Shown in pieces: positions 6,022-6,801 of a DNA stretch of 6,801 bases (position 1 is the stretch's first letter; every line of letters starts with the position of its first letter). The stretch comes from Cloacimonetes bacterium TCS62 (GTDB lineage: Bacteria > Cloacimonadota > Cloacimonadia > Cloacimonadales > TCS61). The notes beneath the pieces are model-generated. The model was not told the DNA's origin. It made no database searches and saw nothing but the letters and a program-made list of their open reading frames with translations. The stretch is taken from NCBI GenBank assembly GCA_001577185.1, contig LSCM01000071.1, positions 1-6,801 on the forward strand, in the 5' to 3' direction. A program made the translations under genes and the position numbers.

Positions 6022-6096
6022 ATGAAAAAGGTTTTTGAAAATAATAAATATTTCATCATTATGATCGATGGTGCGATCTACGTTATAGAGAAATAA
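6022..6096 (+). CDS. 24-residue ORF repeating the tail of the preceding protein
   Basis: This tiny frame starts ATG and has a G-rich ribosome site (eight G at 6010-6017, four bases before the ATG). Its product ends KYFIIMIDGAIYVIEK, which aligns without gaps to KYVIIEVDGVIFIIEK at the end of the upstream protein: 10 of 16 residues identical and most others conservative. The DNA differs at many codon positions, so the pair is not a recent copy. It has no signal peptide and lies in the same frame as the upstream gene, separated from it by one TAA and four codons. It may be a real small protein, the remnant of a tandem duplication, or a tail reached by stop readthrough. I favour a translated small ORF or remnant. 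Confidence 0.5.
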   Translation: MKKVFENNKYFIIMIDGAIYVIEK

Positions 6097-6188
6097 AACA
6101 ACCCAGATCGATTGAGTCCCAGGAGATGATCACTTGGATAGGAATTATTAATTGAGCGGTAATACGTGTTAATTAAAGGAAAATTAAG

Positions 6189-6572
6189 ATGGCAAAAATT
6201 TTAATCACTGAAGATGAAAGATTAATTGCAGAGGAATTAAAGCTTATTTTGCATAAGGATCAACATACTACAGTTGGGAATGTGGATTCTGGCGAGGAAG
6301 CAATTGAGAAAGCAGAAGCTCTCAAACCAGATCTGATATTTATCGATATTCAGTTAAAAGGTAAACTGGATGGTCTGCAAACAGCACAAATAATACTGAA
6401 AAACTCCAAAATACCTGTTATCTTCTGTTCAGCTTATAAAGATGATGTAACTTTAGCAAGAGCTACTAAGATCAGTCCGCACGGTATACTTGATAAACCA
6501 GTTGAAGATGAGGATGTTCTTAACACTGTACAAAACATGTTAAATTCATTTTACGCAAAAAAAATATGTTAA
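6189..6572 (+). CDS. Stand-alone CheY-like response-regulator receiver
   Basis: A 127-residue single receiver domain with no output domain. All phosphorylation residues are in place: the acidic pair E8/D9 in ITEDE, the phospho-acceptor D53 in DLIFIDIQLKG, S81 in VIFCSAYKD, and K103 in LDKPV. The wording around D53 (DIQLKGKLDGLQTA) is typical of receivers served by PAS-containing hybrid or orphan histidine kinases. It should take phosphate from a kinase encoded elsewhere and act through protein contacts or as a phosphorelay carrier; no kinase is in the window. ATG is preceded by AAAGGA (6175-6180) at 8 bases. A run of eight A (6557-6564) near the end could allow slippage, but it would alter only the last few residues. 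The 92-base gap before it shows no clear terminator or promoter. Confidence 0.93.
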   Translation: MAKILITEDERLIAEELKLILHKDQHTTVGNVDSGEEAIEKAEALKPDLIFIDIQLKGKLDGLQTAQIILKNSKIPVIFCSAYKDDVTLARATKISPHGILDKPVEDEDVLNTVQNMLNSFYAKKIC

Positions 6573-6581
6573 ATAAGCATT

Positions 6582-6605
6582 AATTCTTTCATGTTGAATT
6601 TTTTT
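6582..6605 (+). terminator. Weak candidate terminator after the receiver gene
   Basis: AATTC (6582-6586) and GAATT (6596-6600) can form a five-pair stem with a nine-base loop, running into seven T (6599-6605). Position, 10 bases after the stop codon, and the T-run fit an intrinsic terminator. The stem is short and AT-rich, so this is tentative. Confidence 0.3.
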
Positions 6606-6689
6606 ATGGTGATCAAATCATAATGCTCAGATTATATAAAATATTAACTGTTTAGATTTGTATTAAAAAAATTAGAAGGAGAATTTAAG

Positions 6690-6801
6690 ATGAAAAAAAT
6701 AATTACAATTATCATAGTGGTAATATGTTCTTTACCATTATTTTCGACGACTGTTATCGTAGCTCAACATGGAAATGGAGATTATACAACGATCCAGGCT
6801 G
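6690..6801 (+). CDS. Secreted protein, probable parallel beta-helix (5' part only)
   Basis: The first 37 codons of a gene that leaves the window. The ATG follows AGAAGGAG (6674-6681) by 8 bases. Residues 1 to about 20 are a signal peptide: MKK, then a long Ile/Val stretch, then SLPLFS. The next residues, VIVAQHGNGDYTTIQA, match the usual opening of pectate-lyase-like right-handed beta-helix proteins ('V...G.GDYTTIQAAID'). In this kind of organism such proteins are often large surface or secreted proteins, sometimes with the same C-terminal sorting domain as the protease at 632-4270. The rest, including any catalytic residues, cannot be seen. Confidence 0.7.
   Translation, partial: MKKIITIIIVVICSLPLFSTTVIVAQHGNGDYTTIQA

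Noticed and set aside
6097..6188. Additional small gene before the receiver
   Set aside because: Only a 10-codon ATG frame without a proper ribosome site is present; nothing supports translation.
6557..6564. Programmed frameshift at the A8 run of the receiver gene
   Set aside because: The receiver domain is already complete, so slippage would change only a few terminal residues, and no stimulatory structure is evident.
632..6572. A Por-type regulatory module (sigma factor plus response regulator controlling type IX cargo)
   Set aside because: The parts resemble the SigP/PorX theme of Porphyromonas, but the receiver here lacks the PorX output domain and no secretion machinery gene is in the window, so the link is only positional.

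Overview
The window is AT-rich bacterial DNA. It most likely comes from the FCB group, and the best guess is Candidatus Cloacimonadota or a close relative. The main pointer is a very large secreted protein that ends in a 'NYPNPFNPS...TTI' C-terminal domain of the type IX secretion / FlgD-like kind. Other pointers are a gingipain-type (C25) protease domain, several short secreted proteins and generally low GC. The lineage is inferred from protein style; no marker gene is present.

Layout. Bases 1-418 hold no gene. They carry a cluster of short direct repeats and back-to-back imperfect hairpins (about 1-272), then a 10-bp inverted repeat (355-398). A tRNA-Pro(CGG) with encoded CCA lies on the minus strand at 419-496, with a long dyad just upstream of it. 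A forward pair follows: a 1212-residue gingipain-like secreted protease (632-4270) and, 8 bases later, a cold-shock protein (4279-4500). Facing them on the minus strand, with a gap of only 9 bases, is an ECF-type sigma factor with a long C-terminal extension and a TTG start (4510-5469). Its upstream region (5470-5757) is non-coding, extremely AT-rich and contains two inverted repeats. A forward set then starts: a small acidic secreted protein (5758-6009), a 24-residue reading frame that repeats the end of that protein (6022-6096), a stand-alone CheY-like receiver (6189-6572), and the first 37 codons of a secreted, probably beta-helical protein that runs off the window (6690 onward).

How the parts may work together. 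The protease is built for export: signal peptide, C25-type prodomain and catalytic domain, Ig-like domain, eight-bladed propeller, sorting domain. The sigma factor and the receiver are regulators, but nothing in the sequence ties them directly to the secreted proteins.

The points most worth a second look are the 24-residue ORF that copies the tail of its neighbour, the GC-rich palindromic seven-codon insert inside the sorting domain, the hairpin/repeat mosaic at the left edge, and the extension on the sigma factor.
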